Below are positions 7,766 to 17,423 of a stretch of DNA of 64,000 nt, piece after piece; the first letter of the stretch is position 1; each line of letters starts with the position of its first letter. Under the pieces are notes generated by a model. It saw only the letters and a list, made by a program, of their open reading frames with translations. It was not told where the DNA came from and did no database searches. Source of the stretch: Limnohabitans sp. Hippo3 (GTDB lineage Bacteria; Pseudomonadota; Gammaproteobacteria; Burkholderiales; Burkholderiaceae_C); NCBI RefSeq assembly GCF_003063665.1, contig NZ_NESF01000007.1:1-64000 (forward strand). The letters run 5' to 3'. Position numbers and translations under genes: made by a program.

Positions 7766-10700
7766 ATGTCCATCCACGTTGCCCTGCACCACGTCACCCA
7801 CTACACCTACGATCGACCTGTGCAATTGGGCCCGCAGGTGGTCCGCCTGCGCCCGGCCCCACACAGCCGCGGCCGCATCCTGAGCTACAGCCTCAAGGTC
7901 GAACCCGAAGAACACTTCATCAACTGGCAGCAGGACGCTTTTGCCAATTACCAGGCACGCTTGGTTTTCCCGAAAAAAACCACCGCCTTCAAGGTCACGG
8001 TGGATGTGGTCACCGAGATGGCGGTGTTCAACCCCTTTGATTTTTTTCTGGAACCCTCGGCCGAGGAAGTGCCCTTCAGGTACGCAGACCTGGTGAAAGA
8101 GGAATTGCAGTCCTACTTGGTCAAGGACCACAAGACACCCCAATTCAAAAAATACCTGTGCAGCCTGGACCGCAAGCGCCAGCGCACCATCGACTTCCTC
8201 GTCCAGATCAACCAGCGCCTGCACCAAGATATCCGCTACACCATTCGGATGGAGCCGGGTGTACAAACGCCTGAACAAACACTGACCCTGAAAAGCGGCT
8301 CCTGCCGGGACTCGGCCTGGCTTTTGGTTCAGCTGTTTCGCCACATGAACATCGCGGCCCGCTTCGTCTCGGGTTATCTGATCCAGCTGGCGCCCGATGT
8401 GAAATCGCTCGACGGCCCGAGTGGCACCGAGGTCGACTTCACAGACCTGCACGCCTGGTGCGAGGTGTACTTGCCTGGTGCAGGCTGGATCGGGCTGGAC
8501 CCGACCTCGGGCCTGCTGGCCGGTGAAGGCCACATCCCGCTGGCTTGCACACCGCAACCTTCGGGTGCCGCCCCCATCGAAGGATTGATGGACAAGGCCG
8601 AGGTCGAGTTCAGCCACGAGATGAAGGTCACCCGCATCCACGAATCGCCTCGCGTGACCAAACCCTACTCCGATGAACAATGGGCCGATGTTCTGAAATT
8701 GGGCGAACAGGTCGATGCCCAGCTGGTCGCCGAAGATGTGCGCTTGACCATGGGCGGCGAGCCCACCTTTGTGTCCACCCAAGACCGCGATGGCGCCGAA
8801 TGGAACACCGACGCCCTGGGCCCCACCAAACGCGGCCTGGCCACCGAGCTGGTGCACAAGCTGCGCCAGCAATACGGCCAGGGCGGCTTTTTGCATTTTG
8901 GCCAGGGCAAGTGGTACCCGGGCGAGCAGCTGCCACGCTGGGCGCTCAGCATCTATTGGCGTGCCGATGGCACGCCCTGCTGGCAAGACCCGGCGGTGTT
9001 TGCCGACGAACGCGAACCCAGCCACTACACCAGCGCTGACGCCCAGCGCTTCATGCAAACCCTCACACAGCAGCTGGGTCTGCCCGCAGACACCGTGCTG
9101 CCCGGGTTTGAGGACACCTGGTACTACCTTTGGCGCGAACGCCGATTGCCTGTGAACGTGGACCCGTTTGACGCACGGCTGGACGACGAGATGGAGCGCA
9201 ACCGCCTGCGCCGCGTCTTCAGCCAGGGTCTGGACCAGGCCGTGGGCTATGTGCTGCCACTGCAAGCGATGGAGACGGGGGACCCGGCCCTCTCGGCCTG
9301 GCAGACCGGGCGCTGGTTTTTGCGCGACGAACGCATGTACCTGATGCCCGGCGACTCGCCCATGGGCTGGCGTCTGCCGCTGGACTCGCTGCCCTGGGCC
9401 GCGCCTACCGACCGCTGGCACCAGATCGAGCAGGACCTCTTCGCCCCTCGCGCCGCCTTGCCCACCTCGCCCAAGCTGCTGCAAACACGCCCACAGGGCA
9501 TGACAGCCCATGCGGGGGCCAGCGCAGCCCATGGCTCGGTCACCGTGCCCGCTCAGCCCGTGTCGCGCTTCACGTCTGACCCGTCGGTGGTGCGTACCGC
9601 CTTGTGCGTGGAAGTGCGCGACCCCAGCCGGGCCAATGGGCCCAAAGCCGAATCCGACGCTGAGAAAAAAGGCGAAAAATCCGGGGTGCTGTATGTCTTC
9701 ATGCCGCCCCTCGACCGCCTCGAAGACTACCTGGCGCTCGTGAATGCTGTCGAGGCCACCGCGCGCCAGCTGGGCATCAAGATCGTGCTCGAAGGCTACC
9801 CACCACCCCGCGACCCGCGTCTCAAACTTTTGCAAGTCACGCCCGACCCGGGTGTGATTGAAGTCAACATCCACCCGGCCCACAACTGGACCGAGCTGGT
9901 CGAGCACACCGAGTTTTTGTACCAAGCCGCTTTCGAGACGCGCTTGTCGGCCGAGAAGTTCATGACCGATGGCCGCCACACGGGCACAGGCGGTGGCAAC
10001 CACATGGTGATGGGCGGGGCCACACCCGCCGACAGCCCGTTCTTGCGCCGCCCCGAGCTGCTGGCCAGCCTGATTCTGTATTGGCACAACCACCCGAGCC
10101 TGAGCTATTTGTTCAGCGGCATGTTCATCGGCCCGACCAGCCAGGCCCCGCGTGTGGACGAGGCGCGCAACGACCAGGTTTATGAGCTGGAGATCGCGCT
10201 GCGGGAGATCACGCGCAACCGCCAGAAGTACGGCGTCGATATGCCGCCGTGGCTGGTTGACCGCACGCTGCGCAACATCCTGATTGACGTGACGGGCAAC
10301 ACCCACCGCAGCGAGTTTTGTATCGACAAGATGTACTCGCCTGACAGCAGCACCGGGCGTTTGGGTCTGTTGGAGTTACGCGCTTTCGAGATGCCGCCGC
10401 ATGCCCGCATGAGCATCGTGCAGCAGTTGCTGCTGCGTGCGCTGGTGGCCCGTTTCTGGGACGAACCCTATTCAGCACCCGTGACGCGCTGGGGCACCGA
10501 GCTGCACGACCGCTTCATGCTGCCGCACTGGATCCACAAGGACTTTGACGACGTGCTGACCGAACTGGGTGATGCGGGTTTCCACTTTGACCCAAGCTGG
10601 TTCGCACCGCATTTCGAATTCCGTTTTCCGCTGGTGGGTCAAGTCCAGGTCGACGGCGTGGTGGTGACCTTGCGCAACGCGCTGGAGCCCTGGCACGTCA

Positions 10701-11185
10701 TGGGTGAAGAAAGCGGCGCAGGTGGTACCGCCCGTTACGTGGACTCGTCATTGGAACGCATCGAGGTGCATGTGACGGGCATGAATTCTTCGCGCCATAC
10801 CGTGACCGTGAATGGCAAGCCGTTGCCCCTGCAACCTACGGGCGTGGTGGGCGAATACGTGGCCAGCGTGCGCTACAAGGCCTGGAATCCGCCTTCGTCG
10901 CTGCACCCGAGCATCGGTGTGCATGCACCGCTCACGCTGGACCTGGTGGACACTTGGATGAAGCGGTCTCTCGGTGGTTGTCAGTACCACGTCGTCCACC
11001 CCGGTGGTCGCAGCTACGACAGCTTCCCGGTGAATGCCTATGAGGCCGAAAGCCGTCGTCTGGCTCGTTTCTTCCGTATGGGGCATACCCCAGGTGCGAT
11101 GCACCATTTGGCGACACTGGGGCCGAACGCTGGCTTGCATGCCAGCCTGGAGTTTCCGCACACCCTGGATTTGAGGCGGGTTTGA
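7766..11185 (+). CDS. Large transglutaminase-DUF2126 protein
   Basis: The 1139-residue product starts MSIHVALHHVTHYTYDRPVQ, the usual transglutaminase N-terminal domain. The core has Cys180 in KSGSCRDSAW, His229 in DLHAWCEVYLP and Asp245 in WIGLDPTSG. From about residue 290 onward comes the long DUF2126 region (for example RLTMGGEPTFVSTQDRDGAEWN and GTGGGNHMVMGG). Such proteins are typical companions of COG2308/COG2307 genes and Anbu. The DUF2126 activity is not established. The ATG at 7766 was chosen because it opens the conserved domain; upstream sequence in frame is unlike the family. The gene ends 113 bases before the convergent Anbu gene. Confidence 0.92.
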   Translation: MSIHVALHHVTHYTYDRPVQLGPQVVRLRPAPHSRGRILSYSLKVEPEEHFINWQQDAFANYQARLVFPKKTTAFKVTVDVVTEMAVFNPFDFFLEPSAEEVPFRYADLVKEELQSYLVKDHKTPQFKKYLCSLDRKRQRTIDFLVQINQRLHQDIRYTIRMEPGVQTPEQTLTLKSGSCRDSAWLLVQLFRHMNIAARFVSGYLIQLAPDVKSLDGPSGTEVDFTDLHAWCEVYLPGAGWIGLDPTSGLLAGEGHIPLACTPQPSGAAPIEGLMDKAEVEFSHEMKVTRIHESPRVTKPYSDEQWADVLKLGEQVDAQLVAEDVRLTMGGEPTFVSTQDRDGAEWNTDALGPTKRGLATELVHKLRQQYGQGGFLHFGQGKWYPGEQLPRWALSIYWRADGTPCWQDPAVFADEREPSHYTSADAQRFMQTLTQQLGLPADTVLPGFEDTWYYLWRERRLPVNVDPFDARLDDEMERNRLRRVFSQGLDQAVGYVLPLQAMETGDPALSAWQTGRWFLRDERMYLMPGDSPMGWRLPLDSLPWAAPTDRWHQIEQDLFAPRAALPTSPKLLQTRPQGMTAHAGASAAHGSVTVPAQPVSRFTSDPSVVRTALCVEVRDPSRANGPKAESDAEKKGEKSGVLYVFMPPLDRLEDYLALVNAVEATARQLGIKIVLEGYPPPRDPRLKLLQVTPDPGVIEVNIHPAHNWTELVEHTEFLYQAAFETRLSAEKFMTDGRHTGTGGGNHMVMGGATPADSPFLRRPELLASLILYWHNHPSLSYLFSGMFIGPTSQAPRVDEARNDQVYELEIALREITRNRQKYGVDMPPWLVDRTLRNILIDVTGNTHRSEFCIDKMYSPDSSTGRLGLLELRAFEMPPHARMSIVQQLLLRALVARFWDEPYSAPVTRWGTELHDRFMLPHWIHKDFDDVLTELGDAGFHFDPSWFAPHFEFRFPLVGQVQVDGVVVTLRNALEPWHVMGEESGAGGTARYVDSSLERIEVHVTGMNSSRHTVTVNGKPLPLQPTGVVGEYVASVRYKAWNPPSSLHPSIGVHAPLTLDLVDTWMKRSLGGCQYHVVHPGGRSYDSFPVNAYEAESRRLARFFRMGHTPGAMHHLATLGPNAGLHASLEFPHTLDLRRV

Positions 11186-11298
11186 CGCTTTTGAAACAGC
11201 CCGGGGTCTCTTTTGCAGAGCTTGCCCGTGCGGACGAAAGTGGACATGGTTTGACCGCATTCGCCCGCAGTGAACGAGCGTTTCAAATCGTCGTCAAC

Positions 11299-12126
11299 TC
11301 AAATCAGCTTCTCGTCGGGTGTGGTGATTTTTTTGAGCAGGGCATTGCGCAGCGCGGGCACCATGAGCGGGATGTCGGTTGCGCCGCCATTCCACATGGG
11401 GTCTTCGATGCTGTCGAACATCTGGCGCAGCTTGTCACCCCAGCTGCTGCGCAACATCTGAAAGTACGGGTTGTGCTCGTCGATGCACATGATGCGGTCG
11501 GTCTGCAAGCTGCCCGCTTGGTACACCACCATGTCCAGCGGCAGGCCGACCGACAAGTTGGATTTGAGGGTGGAGTCCATCGACACCAGGGCGCATTTGG
11601 CGGCTTCGTCCAGCGGAGTGTTGGGGGTGATGACGCGGTCGAGCACGGGCTTGCCGTATTTGGATTCGCCGATCTGGAAGTAGGGTGTTTCGTCGGTTGC
11701 TTCGATGAAGTTGCCGGGCGAGTAGACCTGGAACAGGCGCATGCCTTCGTTGCCAATTTGGCCGCCAAAAATCATCGACACGTTGAACTCCACCCCTGAG
11801 GCGCGCAGTGCAGCGGCATCGCGCTCGTAGACACGGCGCACGGCTGCGCCCAGCACGCGGCAGGCGTCGAACATGCTCTTGGCGTTCCAGATGGTCAGGG
11901 GTTCGTCCTGGCCGGGTTCGACCAGTTTTTCGATCTGCAGCACTTCGCGCACCGATTGCGAAATGCTCAGGTTGCCCGCCGACAGCAGCGTCATGAAGCG
12001 GTCGCCCGCTTTTTCATAGACGATCATTTTGCGGAAGGTGCTGATCTGGTCGAGCCCCGCATTGGTGCGTGAATCGGACAGGAACACCAAACCTGCGCGG
12101 GTTTTGACGGCAACGCAATAAGTCAT
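11299..12126 (-). CDS. Anbu, proteasome-like peptidase (COG3484)
   Basis: The 275-residue protein starts MTYCVAVKTRAGLVFLSDSR, so Thr2 becomes the N-terminal nucleophile after Met removal. Asp18 and Lys33 fall where proteasome beta subunits have Asp17 and Lys33. This is Anbu (ancestral beta-subunit), a self-assembling proteasome homologue found together with ATP-grasp, alpha-E and transglutaminase genes; proteolytic activity has been hard to show. Its place at the end of this locus suggests it processes or degrades what the others make. It lies 11 bases after mutS on the same strand, so it may be transcribed from suhB-mutS read-through. Confidence 0.92.
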   Translation of the reverse strand: MTYCVAVKTRAGLVFLSDSRTNAGLDQISTFRKMIVYEKAGDRFMTLLSAGNLSISQSVREVLQIEKLVEPGQDEPLTIWNAKSMFDACRVLGAAVRRVYERDAAALRASGVEFNVSMIFGGQIGNEGMRLFQVYSPGNFIEATDETPYFQIGESKYGKPVLDRVITPNTPLDEAAKCALVSMDSTLKSNLSVGLPLDMVVYQAGSLQTDRIMCIDEHNPYFQMLRSSWGDKLRQMFDSIEDPMWNGGATDIPLMVPALRNALLKKITTPDEKLI

Positions 12127-12137
12127 GTGGGGGCTCT

Positions 12138-14765
12138 TTAACTTTTGGGCAGCAGGCGCTGCAAGGCATACAGGGCGTCGAGCGCTTCGCGCGGGCTCAG
12201 GGCATCGGGGTTGATTTGGGCCAGCGCCGCTTCCACAGGGGATGGGCCTGTGGCTTCGGCCTCGGGCGGGGCAGCAAACAGGTCGACTTGCTGGCGGCTT
12301 TCGCTGGCCCCGGCTTCCAGGGCGCTGAGCGCGTGGCGGGCGTGGTTGAGCACCCCCGCAGGCATGCCTGCCAGGCGCGCCACCTGCACGCCATAGCTTT
12401 TGCTGGCGGGGCCAGGCTGCAACTCGTGCAAAAACACGATGGACGCGCCCGATTCGGCCGCGCTCACATGCATGTTCACCGCGGCGGTGTGTGTGGCCGG
12501 AAATTCGGTCAGCTCAAAGTAGTGTGTGGCAAACAGCGCAAAGGCTTGCGTTTTGTTGTGCAGGTGTGTGGCGATGCCGCTGGCCAAGGCCAGGCCGTCA
12601 AACGTCGAGGTGCCGCGGCCGATCTCGTCCATCAGCACCAGGCTGTGCGGTGTGGCGCTGTGCAGGATTTGCGCGGCTTCGGTCATCTCCAGCATGAAGG
12701 TCGATTGGGCGTTGGCCAGATCGTCGGCCGCGCCGATCCGGGTGTGGATGGCGTCGATGGGGCCGAGTCGGCAGCGGCTGGCGGGCACATGGCTGCCGAT
12801 GCTGGCCAAAAGCACGATCAGTGCCACCTGGCGCATGTAGGTCGATTTGCCGCCCATGTTGGGGCCAGTGATGATCTGCAAGCGCTGGCGCGGGCCGAGT
12901 ACCGTATCGTTGGCGATGAAGCTGGCACCAGACATTTCAGCCAGCCGCGCCTCGACCACCGGGTGGCGGCCTTGGCGTATTTCGATGCACGGCTCTTTGG
13001 TGAACTCGGGCGCGCACCAATTCAGGGTGAGCGAGCGCTCGGTCAGGGCGCACAGCACGTCCAGGCTGGCCATGGCTTGGGCCAGTGCGGTGAGCGCAGG
13101 CACAAAAGGCTGCAGCTGGTCGAGCAGGCCTTCATACAGCCACTTTTCGCGGGCCAAGGCGCGTTCTTGCGCCGACAGGGCCTTGTCTTCAAAGGTTTTG
13201 AGCTCGGGGGTGATGAAGCGCTCGGCGTTTTTCAGGGTCTGGCGACGGCGGTAGTCGTCGGGCACCTTGTCGAGCTGGCCTTGTGTGACTTCGATGTAAA
13301 AGCCGTGCACCTTATTGAACTGCACCCGCAGGTTGGCGATGCCTGTGCGTTCTTTTTCGCGGGTTTCCAGGTCGAGCAAGAAGGCGTCGCAGTTGGTCTG
13401 AATGCCGCGCAACTCGTCCAGCTCGGCGTCCAGACCGTCGGCGATCACGCCACCATCGCGCACCAGCGCGGCGGGCTCTTCGAGCAGGGCCATTTGCAGC
13501 AGCTCGGCGCAGTTTGTGGGCGGTGTGAGCCAGCGGGTCATGCCGGCCAGCAAGCTGCCGGGCTCGGGGTTCAGGGCTTGCAGTTGCGTGGACAGCGAAG
13601 CCGCACGCGCCAGCGCATGGCGCAGGGCCACCAACTCGCGCGGGCGCACCTGGCGCAGCGCAGTGCGGGCGGTGATGCGCTCCACGTCGCTGGCGCCTTT
13701 GAGCTGTTCACGCAGGCTGCTCCAAGGGCCTGCGCCGCTGTCGCCGCGCAACACGGATTGGGCGTGCAGGCGGTCGATCGCCGTCTGACGATCTCGCGGC
13801 GGGCTGAGCAGCCAGTTGCGCAGCAAGCGGCTGCCCATGCCGGTCATGCAGGTGTCCAGCAGCGAGAACAGCGTGGGCGAATCTTCACCACGCAACGTTT
13901 GTGTCAACTCCAGATTGCGGCGGGTGCTGGCGGGCAGGTCAATGAGCGCGTCCGAGCGCTGCACCTGCACGCGTTGCACATGCGGCAGGCTGCGGCCCTG
14001 GGTGTGTTCGGCGTACGTCAGCAAGGCGGCAGCGGCGGCGTGCGCGTCGGCCAAGGCGTCCGCGCTCCAGGCGGCGAGCGACGCAGCTTGCAGTTGTTCG
14101 AGCAGTTTGCGTTGGCCCAGGCCTGCGTCAAACTGAAAATCAGGCCGCAGGGCCAGGGCCCAGCTGCCGCGACCGGTGGTCTTGAGTGCGCGCAGTTTTT
14201 GCTCAAACGTAGGCGTCATGCCCGCGCTGGCCAGCAGTTCGCTGGAGCCGATGCGGTCGATCCAGTCGGCCAGTTCGTCCTGTGCGCATTCGGCCAGGTG
14301 CACCACGCCTTGCGTGACGCTCAGCCAGGCCAGACCGCAGCGGTTTTTGGGGGCCTGGTGCACGGCCAACAAAATGGCTTCGCTCTTGTCGGGCAGAAGT
14401 TCAGTGTCCGTGAGCGTTCCGGGGGTGACCACGCGCACCACTTTGCGCTCGACCGGGCCTTTGGCTGTGGCCACATCGCCCACCTGCTCGCACAGGGCCA
14501 CCGATTCGCCCAGCTTGATCAGCCGGGCCAAATACGTTTCGACCGAATGGAAGGGCACGCCCGCCATGACCACGGGTTGGCCAGCGGACTGGCCGCGTCG
14601 CGTCAAGGTGATGTCGAGCAGGCCAGCGGCTTTTTCGGCGTCGGCAAAGAACAACTCGTAAAAGTCGCCCATGCGGTAGAACACCAGGGTGTCAGGAAAT
14701 TCCGCCTTGATGGCCAGGTACTGGGCCATCATGGGGGTGTGGGCACTCAGGTCGAGCGCTGACAT
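12138..14765 (-). CDS. mutS: DNA mismatch repair protein MutS
   Basis: The 875-residue protein recognises mismatches and recruits MutL. The N-terminal mismatch-binding motif is visible in [10 protein letters not shown] (Phe35-Tyr36-Glu37). The C-terminal ATPase has Walker [14 protein letters not shown], followed by [12 protein letters not shown] and [10 protein letters not shown]. Length is normal for MutS1. It starts 3 bases after the stop of suhB and is followed closely by Anbu, all on the minus strand. The reverse strand of this gene also carries long open frames, which are a codon-bias effect and not genes. Confidence 0.98.
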   Translation of the reverse strand: MSALDLSAHTPMMAQYLAIKAEFPDTLVFYRMGDFYELFFADAEKAAGLLDITLTRRGQSAGQPVVMAGVPFHSVETYLARLIKLGESVALCEQVGDVATAKGPVERKVVRVVTPGTLTDTELLPDKSEAILLAVHQAPKNRCGLAWLSVTQGVVHLAECAQDELADWIDRIGSSELLASAGMTPTFEQKLRALKTTGRGSWALALRPDFQFDAGLGQRKLLEQLQAASLAAWSADALADAHAAAAALLTYAEHTQGRSLPHVQRVQVQRSDALIDLPASTRRNLELTQTLRGEDSPTLFSLLDTCMTGMGSRLLRNWLLSPPRDRQTAIDRLHAQSVLRGDSGAGPWSSLREQLKGASDVERITARTALRQVRPRELVALRHALARAASLSTQLQALNPEPGSLLAGMTRWLTPPTNCAELLQMALLEEPAALVRDGGVIADGLDAELDELRGIQTNCDAFLLDLETREKERTGIANLRVQFNKVHGFYIEVTQGQLDKVPDDYRRRQTLKNAERFITPELKTFEDKALSAQERALAREKWLYEGLLDQLQPFVPALTALAQAMASLDVLCALTERSLTLNWCAPEFTKEPCIEIRQGRHPVVEARLAEMSGASFIANDTVLGPRQRLQIITGPNMGGKSTYMRQVALIVLLASIGSHVPASRCRLGPIDAIHTRIGAADDLANAQSTFMLEMTEAAQILHSATPHSLVLMDEIGRGTSTFDGLALASGIATHLHNKTQAFALFATHYFELTEFPATHTAAVNMHVSAAESGASIVFLHELQPGPASKSYGVQVARLAGMPAGVLNHARHALSALEAGASESRQQVDLFAAPPEAEATGPSPVEAALAQINPDALSPREALDALYALQRLLPKS

Positions 14766-14768
14766 GGC

Positions 14769-15713
14769 TTAAAACGGTGCGTCTTTGGGTTCGGTGCCGT
14801 CAGCGGGGTCGGCTGCGACCTCGGCTTCCGGTTCGCCGCTGTCCGAGGCGCGGTCGCGGCTCAGGGTCTCGACCGCGGTGCGCACGGCGGCTTTGTCGCC
14901 CGCACTGGCGAATTTGCTGTACTTGCCCAAAATGGTGACCAGCTGGCCGTAAATGCGCGGCGCGCCAGCCAGGCATTCTTTTTGTTCCAGGAAGTCGGAC
15001 TCACCCGTGAAGTTGCCGATCAGGCCCCCGGCTTCGGTGACCAACAGCGAGCCCGCAGCCACGTCCCAGGGGGACAGACCCGTTTCAAAGAACCCGTCGG
15101 TGAAGCCTGCGGCCACATAGGCCAGGTCCAGGGCGGCGGAACCCGGGCGGCGCAAGCCAGCAGTGCGCTGCATCACATCGCCCATCATGCGCAGGTACTG
15201 GTTGAAGTTGTCGCCCTTGCGGAAGGGGAAACCGGTGGAGATGATGCATTCCTGCAGGCGGATGCGCTTGCTCACGCGCAGACGGCGGTCGTTCATGAAG
15301 GCACCACGGCCTTTGGTGGCGGTGAACAGGTCGTTGCGGGTGGGGTCGTAAATGACGGCTTGCTCGACCTTGCCGCGCACTTGCAGGGCAATGCTCACGC
15401 AGTAAACAGGGAAGCCGTGGATGAAGTTGGTCGTGCCGTCCAGGGGGTCGATGATCCAGATGTGGTCAGCGAGCGGGTTGCCATGCGTGCTGCCCGATTC
15501 CTCGGCCAGGATGCCGTGGTCGGGGTAGGCGGTCAGCAGGGTGTCGATGATGACTTTTTCGCTGGCGTGGTCGATTTCGGTGACGAAGTCATTGACCTGC
15601 TTTTGCGAGATGCGAACCGCTTCAACGTCGAGCGCAGCACGGTTGATGATGGCGCCAGCGGCGCGTGCAGCCTTGATGGCCACGTTGAGCATGGGGTGGA
15701 GATTGGACGACAT
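14769..15713 (-). CDS. suhB: Inositol monophosphatase family protein SuhB
   Basis: The 314-residue protein has the inositol monophosphatase metal sites: [21 protein letters not shown] and [15 protein letters not shown]. In Enterobacteria SuhB also assists rRNA transcription antitermination; phosphatase activity on inositol-1-phosphate is the family reaction. The start [20 protein letters not shown] at 15713 fits family N-termini, though a second Met seven codons later is possible. The C-terminus has an acidic, Ala/Asp-rich tail. It is divergent from trmJ with about 150 bases between. Confidence 0.93.
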   Translation of the reverse strand: MSSNLHPMLNVAIKAARAAGAIINRAALDVEAVRISQKQVNDFVTEIDHASEKVIIDTLLTAYPDHGILAEESGSTHGNPLADHIWIIDPLDGTTNFIHGFPVYCVSIALQVRGKVEQAVIYDPTRNDLFTATKGRGAFMNDRRLRVSKRIRLQECIISTGFPFRKGDNFNQYLRMMGDVMQRTAGLRRPGSAALDLAYVAAGFTDGFFETGLSPWDVAAGSLLVTEAGGLIGNFTGESDFLEQKECLAGAPRIYGQLVTILGKYSKFASAGDKAAVRTAVETLSRDRASDSGEPEAEVAADPADGTEPKDAPF

Positions 15714-15862
15714 GAATTGTGTGAAGAACTGGACTGGCCCACGCACGATCGCGATGGCGAAGTGGGGATTTTCTCATGAAAAGCAGGGCGGACCGTCATT
15801 TTGGCGTCATGCAGCGCAGAGGCGCCTGCGGGCTGACGCTTCGCAGCGTGGACAATCGGGGC

Positions 15863-16594
15863 ATGCAAACGCGATTCATCCTGATAGAAACCAGCCATGC
15901 GGGCAACGTGGGCGCAGCCGCCCGGGCCCTCAAAGTCATGGGTTTTGACGACCTGGTCCTGGTCAAGCCGCGCTGGCCCAATGTGCTGCGCAAGGAAGAA
16001 ACCATCCAGCGCGCCAGTGGTGCCAACGATGTGCTGGCCAAGGCCCGCGTGGTTGAGACGCTCGAAGAAGCTTTGGATGGCGTGACCCATTTGTGCGCCA
16101 CAGCCATGACGCCGCGCGACTTTGGCCCGCCGACCCGCTCGCCGCGTGAGCACTTTGCCGAGCTGACGCAAGCGGGAGCCCCCGCGCAGAGCGTGGCGTT
16201 TTTGTTCGGCTCCGAGCGCTTCGGCATGAAAAACGAGGATGTGTACCGCTGCCATGTGGCGCTGTCGATCCCGACGAATCCGCAGTTCGGCTCGCTCAAT
16301 CTGGGCTCGGCGATTCAGGTCATCGCCTACGACTGGCGGGTGGCGCTGGGCGGTTTTCCGGTGCAAGACGCCGTGCCGCCTGCAGACAAGGCCGACGCGC
16401 AGCAGGTGGCGGGCATGCTCACGCATTGGGAGCAGGCGCTGACCGACATCGGTTTTCTGGACCCGGCCGCGCCCAAAAAGCTCATGCCGCGCCTGAACCA
16501 GTTGTTCAACCGGGCCGACTTGAGCCCGGAAGAAATCCACATCTTGCGCGGGGTGGCCAAGGCCATGATCCAAAACGCCAGCGCCAAGCGATAG
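15863..16594 (+). CDS. trmJ: tRNA (cytidine/uridine-2'-O-)-methyltransferase TrmJ
   Basis: The 243-residue SPOUT methyltransferase modifies the 2'-O of position 32 in tRNA anticodon loops using SAM. It starts [22 protein letters not shown], the usual TrmJ N-terminus with the motif-1 Asn. The knot motifs are [10 protein letters not shown] and [18 protein letters not shown]. The ATG at 15863 was chosen over in-frame codons 87 bases upstream, because that extension lacks family similarity. It ends 11 bases before cysE, and the two may be co-transcribed. Confidence 0.93.
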   Translation: MQTRFILIETSHAGNVGAAARALKVMGFDDLVLVKPRWPNVLRKEETIQRASGANDVLAKARVVETLEEALDGVTHLCATAMTPRDFGPPTRSPREHFAELTQAGAPAQSVAFLFGSERFGMKNEDVYRCHVALSIPTNPQFGSLNLGSAIQVIAYDWRVALGGFPVQDAVPPADKADAQQVAGMLTHWEQALTDIGFLDPAAPKKLMPRLNQLFNRADLSPEEIHILRGVAKAMIQNASAKR

Positions 16595-16605
16595 ACTCAA
16601 AGCCT

Positions 16606-17373
16606 ATGTTTTCTCGCCTTCGCTCCGACATCCAATGCATCCTTGACCGGGACCCTGCTGCTCGCACCGCCTGGGAGGTGCTGACCTGTTACCCGGGGCT
16701 GCATGCCTTGGTGTTGCACCGCCGGGCGCACTGGTGCTGGAACCACGGCTTCAAGTGGCTGGGGCGTTTCATTTCGCATGTGTCGCGCGGTTTGACCGGC
16801 ATCGAAATCCACCCGGGGGCCAAGATCGGCGAGCGGGTGTTTTTTGACCACGCCATGGGTGTGGTGGTGGGCGAGACCGCCGAGATTGGCGACGGCTGCA
16901 CGATTTACCAAGGCGTGACGCTCGGCGGGACATCGCTCTACAAAGGCGCCAAGCGCCACCCCACGCTGGGCAAAGACGTGGTGGTGAGCGCCGGGGCCAA
17001 GGTGCTCGGCGGCTTCGAGGTGGGCGATGGGGCCAAGATTGGCAGCAATGCGGTGGTCATCAAGCCGGTGCCTGCCGGGGCCACGGCGGTGGGTATTCCG
17101 GCGCGCATCATCCCCTCCAAAGCTGGCGAGAGTGCCGATGTGTCGGGCACCGACCGCAAGTTCACGGCTTACGGCATCACCCAAGACGATGACCCGGTCA
17201 GCCAGGCACTGCGTGGCCTGATCGACAACGCCGCCGGGCAAGAGCACCAGATCGCCATGATCTGGAAAGCGCTGGCGCAGTTGTGTGCCCAGCAGCAGGT
17301 GGCCATGCCCGGCGATGCCGCCACCCGCGAGACCTTCGAGGCGGACAAGTTCAATCAGCTGGTGGGCAAGTGA
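16606..17373 (+). CDS. cysE: Serine O-acetyltransferase CysE
   Basis: The 255-residue protein makes O-acetylserine from serine and acetyl-CoA, the first step of cysteine synthesis. The left-handed beta-helix hexapeptide repeats are clear ([46 protein letters not shown]). The catalytic His is in FFDHAMG. The start at 16606 ([20 protein letters not shown]) fits the family; reading further upstream would run through the end of trmJ. The protein carries about 70 residues after the hexapeptide domain. Confidence 0.94.
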   Translation: MFSRLRSDIQCILDRDPAARTAWEVLTCYPGLHALVLHRRAHWCWNHGFKWLGRFISHVSRGLTGIEIHPGAKIGERVFFDHAMGVVVGETAEIGDGCTIYQGVTLGGTSLYKGAKRHPTLGKDVVVSAGAKVLGGFEVGDGAKIGSNAVVIKPVPAGATAVGIPARIIPSKAGESADVSGTDRKFTAYGITQDDDPVSQALRGLIDNAAGQEHQIAMIWKALAQLCAQQQVAMPGDAATRETFEADKFNQLVGK

Positions 17374-17390
17374 GCGCTGCCTGACAAAGC

Positions 17391-17423
17391 CTTGTAGGAA
17401 GCTGCCCTTGCGGCCGAATCTTC
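17391..17423. repeat. Dispersed REP-like repeat copy
   Basis: CTTGTAGGAAGCTGCCCTTG followed by CGGCCGAATCTTC closely matches 50469-50500 (CTTGTGGGAGGCCGCCCCTG, then CGGCCGAATGTT). It lies between the convergent cysE and dnaG genes and overlaps the dnaG stop codon. It is probably one copy of a short chromosomal repeat family. Confidence 0.55.

Noticed and set aside
7568..10306. Long open frame of 912 codons on the minus strand
   Set aside because: It is antisense to the transglutaminase-DUF2126 gene, its translation is His/Gly/Val-rich without any domain, and it is explained by the codon bias of the real gene.
12216..14762. Open frame of 848 codons on the plus strand
   Set aside because: It is the mirror of mutS, with a low-complexity product and no family match.
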